The notes beneath the pieces were generated by a model. That model saw only the letters and a list, made by a program, of their open reading frames with translations. It was not told where the DNA came from and did no database searches. From assembly GCF_007997285.1 (NCBI RefSeq), contig NZ_VORX01000002.1, positions 1 through 64,000 on the forward strand: DNA of 64,000 nucleotides, written 5' to 3'. Both the position numbers and the translations under genes were made by a program. How positions within the stretch are numbered: the first letter of the stretch is position 1; each line of letters opens with the position of its first letter. This DNA is from Gelidibacter salicanalis (GTDB taxonomy: Bacteria > Bacteroidota > Bacteroidia > Flavobacteriales > Flavobacteriaceae). This document shows positions 1 to 7,978 of the stretch, one piece after another.

Positions 1-180
1 CTAATAACCATTGCTCTAGGTTTTACAATTTTCAGCAAGCTCGATTCATGTGTTCAATCTTATTGTTTTTCAATGGTCACATGTTGCTCGCTAATAACCA
101 TTGCTCTAGGTTTTACAATTTTCAGCAAGCTCGATACATGTATTCAATCTTATTGTTTTTCAATGGTCACATGTTGCTGG
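1..180. repeat. 90-bp tandem repeat, two copies at the window edge
   Basis: Positions 1-90 and 91-180 are head-to-tail copies differing at about three bases. Each unit carries ACCATTG near its left end and CAATGGT near its right end, so a transcript could pair over about 70 nt. The window begins exactly at a unit boundary, so more copies may lie to the left. A 77-residue open frame runs through here but looks like a by-product of the repeats. Confidence 0.85.
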
Positions 181-250
181 TCGGTAATCGTTCTATTAGA
201 ACTTAAAATTTTTTTGGCCTGCCTGTACTGTGTTGTTTTGAAAAGTTTAG

Positions 251-279
251 CAAATATAAGGATTATTGTAATTTACAAA
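251..279 (-). promoter_or_regulatory. Predicted Bacteroidota-type promoter reading leftward
   Basis: On the minus strand TATATTTG (258 to 251) matches the -7 consensus TAnnTTTG, and TTTG (279 to 276) lies 17 bp upstream as the -33 element. It would drive transcription through the 90-bp repeats toward a gene beyond the left edge. Prediction from consensus only. Confidence 0.5.
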
Positions 280-291
280 AGTAGAAGTTGT

Positions 292-873
292 TTATTTCCA
301 CCTTAAGGTTTCCATGATGTGCTTAATATCTTTTTTTAAATAATCAGCTGCTGGTAAAATCGAATCGAAATTTGGTTTGGCGTAAAAATAGAGTGAGCCA
401 TTCAAGAAGTGATTCACACTATCTGTAACGTAAAACTGCGATTGTGAGGCTGCATTGCCACCCACTTCGTAAAACATTCCGTAAACTTTGTGCTCCTTAT
501 TGGAGTATAAATTGCTTTCTATAACATCTGCTTTTTGAGTGTGCTCCTGAGTCAGGTTTTGAGAATCTCTAATTAGCGGGATCAGATTGTCTTCAGTCAC
601 TTTAATATAGGTCAAATAAATGGTGCCTTTTAAGGTAGGATAATTGAGGTCTATCCCGAAAGTTTCATTTTTAGAATCTACTTTGATGTTTTTGATGCGT
701 TCCGCAAGGAGGTTTTTCTCAAATGTGAACGGCAAATTGAGATCAGTGTCTTCATATTCAGCCGGAGGATAGTCTAATCGCAAAAATCCTTTTGGTTTTG
801 GGATAGGATCTTCTCCACAGGAAAAAAAGAGCGCAAGAAGTAGGGTAAGACTATAAAGTTTAATTTTTATCAT
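292..873 (-). CDS. gldD: Gliding motility lipoprotein GldD
   Basis: The 193-residue product has a lipoprotein signal peptide (hydrophobic run ending LFFSC, lipidated Cys at about residue 19) followed by the PKPKGFLRLDYPP segment typical of GldD. In Flavobacterium johnsoniae GldD is a cell-envelope protein needed for gliding. Its start overlaps the end of gldE by 4 nt (ATGA), so the two are translationally coupled; the gldE-gldD order is conserved in gliding flavobacteria. Length and start fit the family. Presence of the gene does not by itself prove that this organism glides. Confidence 0.93.
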   Translation of the reverse strand: MIKIKLYSLTLLLALFFSCGEDPIPKPKGFLRLDYPPAEYEDTDLNLPFTFEKNLLAERIKNIKVDSKNETFGIDLNYPTLKGTIYLTYIKVTEDNLIPLIRDSQNLTQEHTQKADVIESNLYSNKEHKVYGMFYEVGGNAASQSQFYVTDSVNHFLNGSLYFYAKPNFDSILPAADYLKKDIKHIMETLRWK

Positions 874-2177
874 TTTAAAATGGTAAATTTTACTTGTTTA
901 ATGCGCTTCTTGTCTAAAGTTTCAATCGTAAACAGGTAATTTTTAAAATTTATTTTACTGCCGCGCCTCGGGAAAATTCCAGAGATTTCTAAAACGAAAC
1001 CTGCAATCGTTTCGGCTTCACCTTTGTGATTTTCAAAATCGGCGTCAGAATCGAGATTCACAATCTTATAAAAATCCTTTAACGGCGTTTTGCCATCAAA
1101 CGAATAATTATTGTCGTCTAGTTTGGTGTAGATCAAGTCGTCATCATCAAATTCATCACTGATATCTCCAACAATTTCTTCGATGACATCTTCTAAGGAT
1201 ACCAATCCGGAAGTGCCGCCATATTCATCAACCACCACCGCTAAATGGACTTTTTTCTCTTGAAATTCCGCCATCAAATCATCGAGCTTTTTATTTTCAG
1301 GAACGAAAAAGGGCTCCCGTAACAATGCTGTCCAATCAAATTGCTTCCGATCAATATAAGGCAGTAAGTCTTTAACGTATAAAATACCCACCACGGTATC
1401 AATAGTGTCTTTATATACGGGGATTCTTGAATAGCCATTCTTGATAATTTCCGGGATGATCTCCGAATATTTCAAATCTGTATGCAAGGCGAAAATGTCA
1501 ATACGCGGGCGCATGACCTGTTTGGTGTCCGTGTTTCCGAAAGAGACGATGCCTTGTAGTATGCGGTGTTCTTCCATGGTGGTCTCATGCTCCCCAGTTA
1601 ATTCCAATGCCTGAGACAACTGATCGACACTCAAATTTGATTTCTGTTTTCCTAAACGATCGTGAATACTAATAGTAATGGAGCGCATGGGTAAACTGAT
1701 TGGGGAAAAGATGATGTCTAAAAAACGCACCGGTTGGGCCATGAACATGGCAAATTTATTACGGTTTCTGTTGGCGTAAATTTTTGGGATAATCTCTCCG
1801 AAAAGTAAAATAAGGAAGGTAACCATGACCACTTCCAGCAAGAATTTTAACCAGGTGATGCCAATCTGGTGGAAAACAAATTCTCCCAGGTAGGCAAAGA
1901 GGATGACGATGGCAATGTTGATAAAATTATTGGCGACCAAAATGGTGGCTAACAATTTTTTAGGACGTTCCAGGAGTTTTGAGATGGTTTGAAATGCCGT
2001 AGCGTTTTCTTGCAATCCGTTATCAATGTCTGAACGGGTTAAGGAGAAAAAAGCGACTTCTGCACCAGAAATCATGGCTGAACACGCAAGCAAAACAAAT
2101 AATAAGACCACACCAATAATTAGGGAGATGTTGTCAGAAGACTGAAGGATAAGGAGTTGTATGGGTTCAGGGTCCAA
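870..2177 (-). CDS. gldE: Gliding-associated CNNM/CBS membrane protein GldE
   Basis: The 435-residue protein has the CorC/HlyC-like hemolysin layout: an N-terminal DUF21/CNNM membrane domain with about three or four hydrophobic helices (residues 15-160), two CBS domains (about 200-330, with VMRPRIDIFAL and VVVDEYGGTSGLVSLEDV), and a C-terminal CorC_HlyC domain. Homologues are linked to divalent cation export. GldE is genetically tied to GldD in gliding. It starts 23 nt after ssb and overlaps gldD by 4 nt, which supports an ssb-gldE-gldD transcript. Confidence 0.92.
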   Translation of the reverse strand: MDPEPIQLLILQSSDNISLIIGVVLLFVLLACSAMISGAEVAFFSLTRSDIDNGLQENATAFQTISKLLERPKKLLATILVANNFINIAIVILFAYLGEFVFHQIGITWLKFLLEVVMVTFLILLFGEIIPKIYANRNRNKFAMFMAQPVRFLDIIFSPISLPMRSITISIHDRLGKQKSNLSVDQLSQALELTGEHETTMEEHRILQGIVSFGNTDTKQVMRPRIDIFALHTDLKYSEIIPEIIKNGYSRIPVYKDTIDTVVGILYVKDLLPYIDRKQFDWTALLREPFFVPENKKLDDLMAEFQEKKVHLAVVVDEYGGTSGLVSLEDVIEEIVGDISDEFDDDDLIYTKLDDNNYSFDGKTPLKDFYKIVNLDSDADFENHKGEAETIAGFVLEISGIFPRRGSKINFKNYLFTIETLDKKRIKQVKFTILK

Positions 2178-2200
2178 AGGAAATGAAGTTAGTTGAATTT

Positions 2201-2653
2201 TTAAAATGGTAAATCGTCAGTCTGTTCAGGCTCTGCCGTGTCTTTATTAGGGTTTGACGCTGGCGAAGGCTGATTGGATTGGTTTGATTGATTTGAAGAA
2301 TGTTCCTGACTGTCTTTTTTAGTACTTAAAAATGTAAAGTCAGTGCATTGAATTTCAGTTGAATAGCGTTCAATGCCCTTGTCGTCATTCCATTTTCTTG
2401 TTTTAATACGGCCTTCAATATAGACCTTATCACCTTTGCTTAAATATTTTTCACATATTTCCGCCGCTTTATTGCGTACCACTATATTGTGCCACTCCGT
2501 ATTACTAATACGCTCATTGGTCTGTTTACTTGTATAAGTCTCATTAGTAGCCAGAGGGAAACGTCCAACGCAGTTTTTATCATCAAAATAATGCATTTTC
2601 ACATCATCACCTAAGTGACCAATCAACATGACTTTATTTAAAGTTCCAGACAT
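2201..2653 (-). CDS. ssb: Single-stranded DNA-binding protein SSB
   Basis: This is a 150-residue SSB. An N-terminal OB fold (about 1-105, with NKVMLIGHLGDD, NTEWHNIVV and GDKVYIEGRIKTRKW) is followed by a low-complexity Ser/Asn/Gln linker and the acidic tip TDDLPF, the peptide by which SSB recruits repair and replication partners. It binds ssDNA in replication, recombination and repair. It lies upstream of gldE on the same strand. A possible -7 element (TAATTTTG on the minus strand, 2682 to 2675) lies just upstream of the start. The same DDLPF ending recurs in the DUF3127 protein at 50025. Confidence 0.96.
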   Translation of the reverse strand: MSGTLNKVMLIGHLGDDVKMHYFDDKNCVGRFPLATNETYTSKQTNERISNTEWHNIVVRNKAAEICEKYLSKGDKVYIEGRIKTRKWNDDKGIERYSTEIQCTDFTFLSTKKDSQEHSSNQSNQSNQPSPASNPNKDTAEPEQTDDLPF

Positions 2654-2895
2654 AATCGTTTAAGAATTTAAATGCAAAATTAACCAATTGCACGGACTTT
2701 ATTAAAAGTAATAAAAAAATGTGAGTTAATATTTATAGTGCCCACAATTTGTGACATTAGTAGGCTACTATGAAGTAACTTTTAAAAACTAAGAGATGCA
2801 TATCATTATAGGTGTTGTCTAGTTTTCTACATTATATAAGTTGTATTCCGACGAACACTACCTTACGTGAGTCTTACCATCAATACAAACAAAAC

Positions 2896-3939
2896 TTAGT
2901 TACCGAAGAATTCGTCAATAAAATTACTGATCAGAATGGGTGTCGGATGGTGTTTAATTTCCGCAACGGGCATCCCTTGCTGCGGTAATTGATCGATTTC
3001 TATTATCCAAAATTTGGTATGCAAATGTTGATGCGAAAGTTTATGAACGATGTCTATATTATTATAGAGACTAAACTCATAGGGCGCATCACCTAGATAG
3101 GTTTGGATAAACGGATGTGTTTTAAAATCGGCTATCTGAAGTTTCTGATCCGTTTCTAGTAAAGGGAATTGATATAGATTTTGCCAGATGCCTTTTTTTG
3201 CTCTTTTTTGGAATAAGGTTTTTTTATCCGTGGAGAGTAGGACTAAGAAATTGAAATATTTGGTGCTGACTTTAGTTTTTTTAAGTTTAACAGGGAGTTG
3301 ATCAATTAGGTTTTTCTGCAACGCTACGCAGCTATCATTTAAAGGACAGGTTTGACAATTTGGATTTTTTGGTTTGCATTGCACGGCACCAAACTCCATT
3401 ATGGCCTGATTATAATCTGACGGATGGTCATGATCCATTAAAGAGGTAGCGAGCGCTTTAAATTCTTTAATGCCTACTGTAGAATTTATTGGGGTGGCTA
3501 TGCCAAAATAACGCGACAATACTCTGTAAACGTTACCGTCAACTACAGCGGTAGGTTCGCCAAAGCAGATGGATGCTATGGCGCTGGCAGTATAATCACC
3601 AACACCTTTCAGTTTTAAGAGCTCTTTATAGGTGTTAGGGAAAACGCCATTAAGCTCTGTGGCAATGTATTTTGCAGTGGTGTATAAATTGCGTGCTCTA
3701 GAGTAGTAACCCAAGCCCTGCCAAAGTTTTAAAACCTCAGTTTCTTGGGCATTAGCAAGATCAAAAACTGAAGGGTATTTGGTAACAAATGCCTCGTAAT
3801 AAGGTTGTCCTTGCGCTATTTGGGTCTGTTGTAAAATTATTTCCGATAACCAGATGTAATAGGGGTTTTTAGTTCTTCGCCAAGGGAGGTCACGCTTATG
3901 TTCTGAATACCAAATAGTTAAAGTCTTGTTAAAATCCAT
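2896..3939 (-). CDS. mutY: A/G-specific adenine glycosylase MutY
   Basis: This base-excision-repair enzyme removes adenine mispaired with 8-oxoguanine. The 347 residues show the catalytic Glu33 (WLSEIILQQTQ), the HhH-GPD segment KGVGDYTASAIAS, catalytic Asp134 (AVVDGNVYRV) and the 4Fe-4S ligands C188-x6-C195-x2-C198-x5-C204. A C-terminal NUDIX-like domain (about 225-345) would recognise 8-oxoG. Length fits MutY. It precedes ssb on the same strand with a 242-bp gap, in which I see no gene. Confidence 0.96.
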   Translation of the reverse strand: MDFNKTLTIWYSEHKRDLPWRRTKNPYYIWLSEIILQQTQIAQGQPYYEAFVTKYPSVFDLANAQETEVLKLWQGLGYYSRARNLYTTAKYIATELNGVFPNTYKELLKLKGVGDYTASAIASICFGEPTAVVDGNVYRVLSRYFGIATPINSTVGIKEFKALATSLMDHDHPSDYNQAIMEFGAVQCKPKNPNCQTCPLNDSCVALQKNLIDQLPVKLKKTKVSTKYFNFLVLLSTDKKTLFQKRAKKGIWQNLYQFPLLETDQKLQIADFKTHPFIQTYLGDAPYEFSLYNNIDIVHKLSHQHLHTKFWIIEIDQLPQQGMPVAEIKHHPTPILISNFIDEFFGN

Positions 3940-4000
3940 TTAAATTTTTTAATCTGCGCAAACATAATCCTTTACAAGCTTAAATTTTAATTAATTAGGC

Positions 4001-4032
4001 TTGAAATATTGAAATTAAAATCCCTATATTTG
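4001..4032 (+). promoter_or_regulatory. Predicted promoter of the HU-family gene
   Basis: TTG at 4001-4003 and TATATTTG at 4025-4032 are spaced 21 bp and fit the Bacteroidota housekeeping consensus (TTG, 17-23 bp, TAnnTTTG). The predicted transcript start is about 35 nt ahead of the ATG at 4074. Confidence 0.65.
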
Positions 4033-4073
4033 CATCCCTTATAATTAATAGATAAACCCTAAAATTAATAACA

Positions 4074-4361
4074 ATGACAAAAGCTGATATAGTAGCTAAA
4101 ATTTCTGAGAAGTTAGGAATTGAAAAAGGAGATGTTCAAGCGACCGTTGAAACCTTTATGGAGGAAGTTAAAACATCTTTAGAGAGTGGAGATAATGTGT
4201 ATTTAAGAGGTTTCGGTAGCTTTATCGTTAAAACAAGAGCTGAGAAAACAGGAAGAAATATTTCTAAAAACACGACAATTAAAATACCAGCACACAACAT
4301 TCCAGCATTTAAGCCTGCAAAAGTTTTTGTAGAAGGCGTTAAATCTAATGTTGAAGTATAG
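4074..4361 (+). CDS. HU/IHF-family DNA-binding protein
   Basis: The 95-residue protein is a typical bacterial histone-like subunit. It has the helical dimer region (residues 1-45), the VYLRGFGSF signature at about 44-52, and a beta arm ending in NIPAFKPAKVFVEGV with the conserved NIPAFKP stretch whose Pro intercalates DNA. It bends and compacts DNA. The gene has its own predicted promoter and is followed 44 nt later by a tiny ribosomal-protein ORF. HU and IHF subunits cannot be separated from sequence alone. Confidence 0.94.
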   Translation: MTKADIVAKISEKLGIEKGDVQATVETFMEEVKTSLESGDNVYLRGFGSFIVKTRAEKTGRNISKNTTIKIPAHNIPAFKPAKVFVEGVKSNVEV

Positions 4362-4405
4362 TAAAAGATATAAAACGAAACATTAATTTAAAAAAGACTT
4401 GATTT

Positions 4406-4495
4406 ATGCCAAGTGGTAAAAAAAGAAAAAGACATAAGGTAGCGACGCATAAGCGTAAGAAACGTAGACGCGCTAACCGTCACAAGAAAAAATAA
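4406..4495 (+). CDS. AURKAIP1/COX24-like 29-residue basic ribosomal protein
   Basis: A 29-codon ORF encodes a peptide that is more than half Lys, Arg and His (starts MPSGKKRKRHK, ends RANRHKKK). Such peptides in Bacteroidota are annotated as AURKAIP1/COX24-domain proteins, related to mitochondrial small-subunit protein mS38. It would bind rRNA of the 30S subunit. The start is ATG at 4406, 44 nt after the HU stop, and a strong terminator begins at 4500. Family assignment is from memory of the sequence pattern; the reading frame, composition and terminator are directly visible. Confidence 0.82.
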   Translation: MPSGKKRKRHKVATHKRKKRRRANRHKKK

Positions 4496-4499
4496 ATTG

Positions 4500-4526
4500 A
4501 AAAAGTAGTTTTTAACTACTTTTTCG
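4500..4526 (+). terminator. Rho-independent terminator after the HU/ribosomal-peptide pair
   Basis: An 11-bp perfect stem (4500-4510 with 4514-4524, AAAAAGTAGTT/AACTACTTTTT) with a 3-nt loop, ending in a T-rich run, starts five bases after the small ORF stop. Confidence 0.85.
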
Positions 4527-4564
4527 GTTTTACAGTAACGTTCTTTGATATAAAATTTGGGTGT

Positions 4565-4622
4565 GACCGCTGGTTGTGGTCCGCTTTAAATTTACCGGAA
4601 TTATCCCGATGTACAATCGGGA
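4565..4622 (+). other. Structured leader ahead of the RNase G gene
   Basis: Between the terminator and the start at 4693 lie two short hairpins: GACC/GGTC (4565-4568 with 4578-4581) and TCCCGAT/ATCGGGA (4604-4610 with 4616-4622, loop GTACA). RNase E genes in enterobacteria are autoregulated through 5' leader hairpins; a similar role here is only an analogy. Confidence 0.35.
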
Positions 4623-4692
4623 ATCCTGTGTCAAAAAATTTAGTATAATCCATCTGTTCTGATGTATTTCAGGACGGATTTAAATTAACAAC

Positions 4693-6234
4693 ATGGATAA
4701 GGAATTAATTATTCGTTCAAGTTCAGACTTTGTTGATTTTGCCTTATTAAAAGATGGAAAACTTATTGAATTACATAAAGATGAAGAGGATAACAACTTT
4801 GCGGTTGGTGATGTGTTTATTGCCAAAATCCGTAAAGCCGTTCCTGGACTAAATGCTGCATTTGTAAATGTAGGTTTTGAAAAAGATGCATTTTTGCACT
4901 ATCATGATTTAGGTCCAAAATTACCTTCACTTTTAAAATTCGTAAAACGTGTAAGCACAGGGAAACACACAGATTTTCTGCTCAAAAACTTTCAGTTTGA
5001 AAAAGATATTGATAAAGATGGCAGCATTGCTGACGTCTTAAAATCCAATCAATCGCTATTAGTTCAAATTGTAAAAGAACCTATTTCAACAAAAGGACCT
5101 CGCATTAGTAGCGAGTTGTCAATTGCCGGAAGGTATATTGTTTTAGTACCCTTTTCAGATCGGATTTCTATCTCTCAAAAGATAGAATCCAAAGAAGAAA
5201 AAGATCGTTTAAAACGATTGGTCAAAAGCATTACCCCTAAAGGATTTGGCGTTATTGTCCGCACCGTTGCTGAAGGTAAAAAAGTGGCTGAGTTAGACAC
5301 TGATTTGCAGAACCTTTTAAGCCGTTGGACAGCAATGTGCAAGAAGCTTAATAAGGCCCCTCACCCAAGTAAAGTACTTGGAGAGATGAACAAAGCATCT
5401 TCAATTTTGAGGGACATCTTCAACGATTCTTTCTCAAGTATTGTTGTAGATGATGAAGAGTTATATATGCAAATCAAAGATTACGTGCATCAAATAGCAC
5501 CGAAAAAGGAATCTATTGTAAAACATTATCAAAATGGCGTGCCCATTTTTGAGAAACATGGTATTGAGAGGCAAATAAAAACCTCTTTCGGGCGTACAGT
5601 CTCTATGGCTAAAGGTGCGTATATTGTGATAGAACACACCGAAGCACTTCATGTTATTGATGTGAACAGTGGCAATAGATCCAATAAAGAAAAAAATCAA
5701 GAGGATACTGCTTTAGAAGTTAACATGATTTCAGCTACTGAAATTGCCAGACAATTGCGTTTACGTGATATGGGTGGTATTATTGTAGTCGATTTTATTG
5801 ATATGGGCAATGCAGAGAATCGAAAAAAACTGTACAATCATCTTCGTGACGAAATGAAAGATGATAAAGCAAAACATAAGATATTACCTCCTAGCAAATT
5901 CGGTCTGATACAAATTACCAGACAACGCGTGCGCCCAGAAAGGAATATTGAGACAAGAGAAGAGAACCCAAATGTTGGCGGAGAAGATATTGAAGCACCA
6001 ATCAAGGTGGTACAACGCATCCAACAGGACATGGAACGAATTTTCAAAAAAGACTACAAGAAGGTGACCTTAAACACACATCCTTTTATAGCAGCCTTTT
6101 TGACCAAAGGATTCCCTTCCATCAGGTCGAAATGGTTTTTAGAACATAAAAAATGGGTAAAAGTATTACCCAGAGATGCTTACACATATCTTGAATACCA
6201 TTTTTACGATAAAAATGGTGACAAAATCGATTAA
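4693..6234 (+). CDS. rng: Ribonuclease E/G family endoribonuclease
   Basis: The 513-residue protein matches RNase G length, not the long RNase E with a degradosome scaffold. An S1-like RNA-binding region lies at about 38-130 (GDVFIAKIRKAVPGLNAAFVNVG). The Mg-binding catalytic aspartates are Asp323 (HVIDVNSGNRS) and Asp367 (GGIIVVDFIDM), spaced as in E. coli RNase E. The CPxCxG zinc-link motif normally found after the RQR region is not seen; after ITRQRVRPE the sequence is acidic instead. It processes rRNA and mRNA. A strong terminator follows. Its last codons and terminator recur at 6973-7150. Confidence 0.94.
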   Translation: MDKELIIRSSSDFVDFALLKDGKLIELHKDEEDNNFAVGDVFIAKIRKAVPGLNAAFVNVGFEKDAFLHYHDLGPKLPSLLKFVKRVSTGKHTDFLLKNFQFEKDIDKDGSIADVLKSNQSLLVQIVKEPISTKGPRISSELSIAGRYIVLVPFSDRISISQKIESKEEKDRLKRLVKSITPKGFGVIVRTVAEGKKVAELDTDLQNLLSRWTAMCKKLNKAPHPSKVLGEMNKASSILRDIFNDSFSSIVVDDEELYMQIKDYVHQIAPKKESIVKHYQNGVPIFEKHGIERQIKTSFGRTVSMAKGAYIVIEHTEALHVIDVNSGNRSNKEKNQEDTALEVNMISATEIARQLRLRDMGGIIVVDFIDMGNAENRKKLYNHLRDEMKDDKAKHKILPPSKFGLIQITRQRVRPERNIETREENPNVGGEDIEAPIKVVQRIQQDMERIFKKDYKKVTLNTHPFIAAFLTKGFPSIRSKWFLEHKKWVKVLPRDAYTYLEYHFYDKNGDKID

Positions 6235-6240
6235 ATCATA

Positions 6241-6277
6241 AACCCCTTAGTTCTTCGGAAGTAAGGGGTTTTTTTAT
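6241..6277 (+). terminator. Terminator of rng
   Basis: AACCCCTTA (6241-6249) pairs with TAAGGGGTT (6262-6270) around a loop containing TTCTTCGG, followed by seven Ts. An identical hairpin occurs at 7114-7143. Confidence 0.9.
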
Positions 6278-6397
6278 GGACTTATTTTAAAAGTTAAGCC
6301 AAATTGGTAATCAGTTTTCTATGGTAAGTTTATCTAACCTTGTTTGGTCTTATGATCAGATGTTGGTGAAAACACCAACAATGGCTAAAAAATAATT

Positions 6398-6742
6398 CTA
6401 AAGTTTCGTCTTAATTTCAATTTTTCCATTAGTTGCTTTATAAGGTTCAAATATGATAATTCTATTGCCCTCGTCATAATAGTCTGTATACCATCTTTCA
6501 TCTATATCTCCTGATAATCTTAAAATGGGTTCACTATCTTGTGAATGGAGCTTTATTAATATTGTATCATTACTATAGCCCTTTATCCAAACATTCATCA
6601 TGGAATATGGATAGTTTTTGTAGGGTTCTAGTACAATTTCTTTAGAAACAGTAAAGTCTTCGATGAACAAGCTTTTTTCATCCTTATTGCAGGAGGATAA
6701 TAGTATTAAAAAAAACCATGTCAGAGAATTAATTTTTTTCAT
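6398..6742 (-). CDS. Small lipoprotein of unknown function
   Basis: The 114-residue product begins MKKINSLTWFFLILLSSCNKDEKS, a clear lipoprotein signal with Cys at about residue 18; the mature part (about 96 residues) is beta-rich and matches no family I recognise. It is transcribed opposite to rng and is bracketed by rng's 3' end and a second diverged copy of that 3' end (6973-7150), so it probably arrived with the duplicated segment. Its base composition is poorer in GC than rng. Function unknown. Confidence 0.6.
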   Translation of the reverse strand: MKKINSLTWFFLILLSSCNKDEKSLFIEDFTVSKEIVLEPYKNYPYSMMNVWIKGYSNDTILIKLHSQDSEPILRLSGDIDERWYTDYYDEGNRIIIFEPYKATNGKIEIKTKL

Positions 6743-6972
6743 TTTCTAATTATTTGTAGGGGTTAACTGGGATGCATCAGTTGCTCGCCAAAAATCAAAA
6801 ATTAATTCTAGATGGTTAAGTTATTGTGCCATTGTCTAATACATATAATTTCTCTCTTTTTGAATTACGATTCTTCCATAAAATTAATAAGGTAAAATCT
6901 TGGTATCTTAGCTGTCACAAGATTCTATGTCTAAAATTATAAAAAAATTTTGTGGGTCTAAAAATTTCTTTC

Positions 6973-7150
6973 TTATCCAAAGCCTTCCCGTCCATCAGAT
7001 CTAAAAGGTTTTTAGAACATAAAAAATGGGTAAAAGTATTACCCAGAGATGCTTACACATATCTTGAATACCATTTTTATGATAAAAATGGCGACAAAAT
7101 CGATTAAATCATAAACCCCTTAGTTCTTCGGAAGTAAGGGGTTTTTTTAT
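6973..7150 (+). pseudogene. Diverged 3' fragment of rng with terminator
   Basis: Offset by 873 bp, this segment repeats about the last 135 bp of rng plus its terminator (7114-7143). The reading frame is retained to the stop, and differences are mostly third-position (TAC/TAT, GGT/GGC, CCT/CCG, TCG/TCT), with one Trp-to-Arg change. Upstream of about 6973 the similarity fades, and no start or catalytic region is present. It is therefore a remnant. The synonymous pattern suggests it came from a related strain's rng, not from a fresh copy of the resident gene. Confidence 0.8.
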
Positions 7151-7378
7151 GTCTCATCTTTTATGGGATGCATTTTAGGGTTTAGAAATCCCATAATTGA
7201 TCTCTGATTGAAGCGTATCGCAACTTTTTTTTACAGATTATAGTGGTTGAGCCCTCGTATGCTACTAGTGCTCAGCTGTTCACACTGCTCTCTCGATTTC
7301 TTCAATTATTTATGCACTTTGCAAGCAACCTTTTGCAGTTTCAGACATCTTGTAAATGAACTTAAAATCTACAAAAAA

Positions 7379-7903
7379 ATGAAAAAAATGAATGTATTGA
7401 TGAAATCCTTATTAGTGTGTACGGCACTTTTTATGATGGGCTGTAATACTGATGATGGCATTTCCTGTCCTGAACCAATTACCGGCGAACTGACTGCTGA
7501 AGAAACTGATTTTACAGGGTCTTGGGTATTGACTGGCATGGAAGCTAATGACGAATTGGATATCACCGATGACAATAAAGATAATCCGAGTAAGGATGTT
7601 TTTGCGCAATATTCAGAATGTCAACGTGACTTGGTCTACGAGTTTTTGAACAGTAGAAGTTATGCTTTTAAACAAGGCACCATCTCTACAGACTGTGAGA
7701 ATAAGCAAAGTGTTACCGGAACATGGAGTCTTAATGCTAAGGTTTTGACCTTAGTGTCGAGTTGTGCAACGCAAAACATCACCATCGCATTTAATGAAGA
7801 AGAGGACAAGTTTACCTATTTCGCGGTGGTGAACATCCGCGAGGTAAATGGATTGGTAAGAAGTACTAAAATTACTTTTACGTTCTCCAAAATTCAAGCC
7901 TAA
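7379..7903 (+). CDS. Lipocalin-like lipoprotein, unknown function
   Basis: I place the start at ATG 7379 (MKKMNVLMKSL...), since an upstream extension to 7247 lacks a signal peptide and is Cys/Phe-rich noise. The 174-residue product has a lipobox (FMMGC), then TDFTGSWVLTGM and SVTGTWSLNAKVLTL, the paired G-x-W strands typical of small lipocalin-like/DUF5004-type lipoproteins of Bacteroidota. About four Cys in the mature part may form disulfides. Function unknown. A strong hairpin at 7923-7957 terminates it and the convergent reductase gene. Confidence 0.75.
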   Translation: MKKMNVLMKSLLVCTALFMMGCNTDDGISCPEPITGELTAEETDFTGSWVLTGMEANDELDITDDNKDNPSKDVFAQYSECQRDLVYEFLNSRSYAFKQGTISTDCENKQSVTGTWSLNAKVLTLVSSCATQNITIAFNEEEDKFTYFAVVNIREVNGLVRSTKITFTFSKIQA

Positions 7904-7922
7904 TCAGTCCAATTGGAATGGT

Positions 7923-7957
7923 ATAGAAAAAGCGGATGATACATCCGCTTTTTCTAT
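7923..7957. terminator. Bidirectional terminator
   Basis: A 16-bp uninterrupted stem (7923-7938 with 7942-7957, core AAAAAGCGGATG/CATCCGCTTTTT) with a 3-nt loop lies between convergent genes, with A and T runs suited to both directions. Confidence 0.9.
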
Positions 7958-7978
7958 TCTATTTAACTGGTTTTACGA

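Noticed and set aside
73-306. 77-codon ORF on the plus strand
   Set aside because: It runs through the 90-bp tandem repeats and has no recognisable protein features.
6973-7095. Functional second RNase G
   Set aside because: Only about the last 40 codons are present; there is no catalytic region or start.
7247-7378. Upstream extension of the lipoprotein gene at 7379
   Set aside because: It has no signal peptide and would place the real lipoprotein signal internally.
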